From: Arenicola marina
Lineage: Eukaryota; Annelida; Polychaeta; Arenicolidae
DNA: 64,000 bases
Reading direction: 5' to 3'
Assembly: GCA_964019135.1 (NCBI GenBank)
Contig: OZ025260.1
Coordinates: forward strand, 32,048,254-32,112,253
The notes beneath the pieces are model-generated. The model was not told where the DNA came from. It made no database searches and saw nothing but the letters and a program-made list of their open reading frames with translations. Shown in pieces: positions 42,411-64,000 of this stretch (within the stretch, counting starts at the first letter, position 1; each line of letters opens with the position of its first letter). A program made the translations under genes and the position numbers.

Positions 42411-42790
42411 CAGGGGCCGTATTCATAATCCCCTCGTAAGTTACGCACGAAAAGTGTATTTTCATCCTAGTCTCAACAGCTCGTTGTGGTGGTTCTTATG
42501 GTTAAGAAATCCTCTTCAATCTAATTTTAGCACTTCCTTAATTCAGAAAATCCACGTCTTCTTGAACCCGATAATCGCTCGAAAAATCTTCCACTTAGCA
42601 CTAAGTCTAGTGGCGTAGCCTAAGTGGCGATTATGAATACGGCCAGGTGACAGGGGCCGTATTCATAATCGCCACTTAGGCTACGCCACTAGACTTAGGT
42701 GGAAGATTTGTCGAGCGATTATCGGGTGCAAAAAAAGTAGTCACACAGGGTGTTAGTAACTTAAGAGGGGATTATGAATAAGGCCCCAGG
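42411..42790. mobile_element. Palindromic pair of MITEs with gtattcataatc termini
   Basis: It starts caggggccgtattcataatc and ends gattatgaataaggccccag. Internally, gattatgaatacggcc (to 42644) is followed immediately by caggggccgtattcataatc (from 42651). The DNA on either side (cttccacttagcactaagtc...ccacttag and its inverse) forms about 100-bp arms. This is best read as two copies of a short terminal-inverted-repeat element inserted head to head, or one element with a duplicated arm. No transposase. Confidence 0.82.
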
Positions 42791-42995
42791 AACCACCCCG
42801 AATTCTGATCACTAATGCTTATCGGGTTACGTTTACGGGATACGTTCAATATAATACGTAGTGTCATAACTCCCAAATGTACAACGTGTCCGCGCTACTG
42901 ATACGCATCCCGATCCGTTAGCGGCGGGGGTCTAAAAGTGTTGCACATGCAGTTTATGGAACAATCTTGAGAGGAAGACCTAGGTATTTTCACCA

Positions 42996-43075
42996 GGAGG
43001 AAGGGAAGGGAAGAGCGGAGCCATGTCTCCGGGGAAGCCCCCTACTCTTTGCGAAGAAGGATCATTATCCTTGCA
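42996..43075 (-). mobile_element. SINE-A fragment, antisense
   Basis: gggaagagcggagccatgtc, tccggggaag and ctctttgcgaagaaggat are the reverse complement of the SINE-A body. Confidence 0.75.
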
Positions 43076-43079
43076 TAAA

Positions 43080-44464
43080 ACACCAATCCATCCATCTTGA
43101 TCTTGACGTGTTTTTACCTTGCCTAACCTTGCTTGACGTGTTTTTTGCCTTGCCTGACCTTGACCATACACATGATATAATGTATTGATGTACACGCCCC
43201 CCCCCTATCATGTTGTCGAGCTCTGGTATTAACACTCTTAACAGATACACAGTGCTTCTATGTCAGTTGATATTCGATCGCGTCTGCTTCCCGTGCGAAG
43301 TTGTCGACAGTGTACGTTGTTGGTAATTAGGTTGGTTCCGGCTTTGGTCGAACCTCTCTGACCTTCCCGGCTGACCTTCCCAGCGTCCCACTTATGAGTG
43401 TCACAATTGTCGTAAAACACATTAGCGTCCTCATCAGGTTGACATCCCATAATATGTGCCCGCGTCCCCCACATAGTGACAATGGTTCAGAGTGGTTCGA
43501 CCTCCCGGCAGAGAGCGTTCCGCTTGCGCTATAGTCCCTCTGTCGGTATGAGGATCGAGCGCCATCTGCCGGCGAATTTCCCGAACGCAGGAAGACGGAT
43601 AAAATCGCCCGTCAAACACTTGGTAACTTTAGCCGACAAAGCCCCGTAGTCGGCTAAACTGCGTTCGTAAAATCCGCCACCAGCCAACACACTTGTTATC
43701 TACGCCGTCGCAGTCTATGCCACTTCCTTATAGCTGGGTGACCTATGCCACATACTGACCGGGATTACAGCTAACCATACTGCCTGGATCTCGGCCGATC
43801 AGTGACCATATTTACCAGGCTGGTTCCTGCTAACATCCTAGTTGACGTCATGTATGGCTAATGGTAATGGTAATCTCGACAGCGCATTGGATCACACAGG
43901 CGCGGTCATGTGGTCGCCTACAACATCACAACATTGCTACTGTTATGTTGCACGTTAAGATAAGAATCGAGCTTATTGCCCAACCGATAGACAGGGTTGA
44001 GGCCGATGACTTAGTCCCGGAGTTAGTTGTTAAAACACACTCAATGGTTTCCGTGTCGGACCGCAGAGTGTGCAGTCAAGTTTCATTGCCTCAATACTAA
44101 CACCTAATCGCCATAAGTCTATTCTCGCACTCAATACGTCAAGGCTATAGCATCCTAGGCCTAAAGTCTCGGACTGGATATGTGCGACATTGTGCTGAGA
44201 TCAACCCGTCTCGCACTCCGAAACACTGTCACATACGTATCTATGCGAGATAAACTGCATCGACTACTGAATACTATTACTGATGACGATTACGCCCTGT
44301 CTGATAGGTATCGCCAGTTTGTTCTGTGAGGAATATCTCATTCTGTGTGTGCTAATCTGTATCGCCAGTAGAAATATCTCCTGGGGCTGTGTCAGTAATT
44401 TAATCTTCTATGAGCAGACGTACTTTACCAATTGGTGAATTTGTGTCCTTACTTTCCATTACAG
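43080..44464. other. Upstream region of the Tec-family gene
   Basis: Unique sequence with no ORF of interest. The coding exon begins after an acceptor (cattacag, 44464), so a non-coding first exon and promoter must lie upstream. I could not locate them with confidence. Confidence 0.45.
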
Positions 44465-44507
44465 ATTGCTGGGGAGTCTGCTGCGGGCATGCTAAGTGCG
44501 CATTACC

Positions 44508-64000
<19,493 letters not shown>

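Overview
This is a eukaryotic nuclear window, almost certainly from an invertebrate animal. Two large multi-exon genes lie on the + strand. All predicted splice sites are GT-AG, and joining the exons keeps both reading frames open throughout. The rest is tRNA-derived SINE copies, TTAA-ended and palindromic MITE-like elements, and an exceptional load of minisatellites. Single KIF4-type and Tec-type genes with vertebrate-like domain order suggest a bilaterian. Several minisatellites are built from exon/intron boundary sequence, a feature I recall (unchecked) being described in amphioxus. A cephalochordate is therefore my first guess and a mollusc or other marine invertebrate the second; neither is proven.

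Layout. 1-4241 is one continuous 19-bp tandem array with higher-order duplication. 4245-4632 is a TTAA-ended MITE. About 4700-4807 is a candidate cell-cycle promoter (inverted CCAAT plus CHR-like TTTGAA) with a possible non-coding first exon. 7895-29160 is the complete KIF4 chromokinesin coding region: 28 coding exons and 1295 codons, with motor, coiled coil, acidic patch, cysteine-rich domain and basic tail. A candidate poly(A) signal lies near 30824. 30.8-44.4 kb is gene-poor: foldback and palindromic elements, G/C homopolymer runs, a 21-bp array, a GC-rich patch and degenerate repeats. 44508-62750 is a Tec-family tyrosine kinase: 17 coding exons and 596 full codons, with PH, Btk zinc motif, proline-rich segment, SH3, SH2 and most of the kinase domain. 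It runs off the right edge; the last roughly 70-80 residues of the kinase C-lobe are not in the window.

The two genes are unrelated in function (mitotic chromosome motor; phosphoinositide-dependent signalling kinase). Nothing in the sequence shows that they are co-regulated.

The most interesting signals are these. (a) Tandem arrays whose unit includes the last coding bases of an exon plus its splice donor (KIF4 exons 7, 10 and 15), or the acceptor plus first coding bases (Tec exon 13). They create rows of near-identical decoy splice sites, of which only one keeps the frame open where this was checked. (b) A dispersed element with a conserved core and 69-bp arms that are tandemly amplified in opposite orientations at different loci. 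(c) Minisatellites that have grown inside SINEs or other dispersed repeats, two of which carry the E-box CACGTG in each unit. (d) A row of four tRNA-like units in a KIF4 intron.
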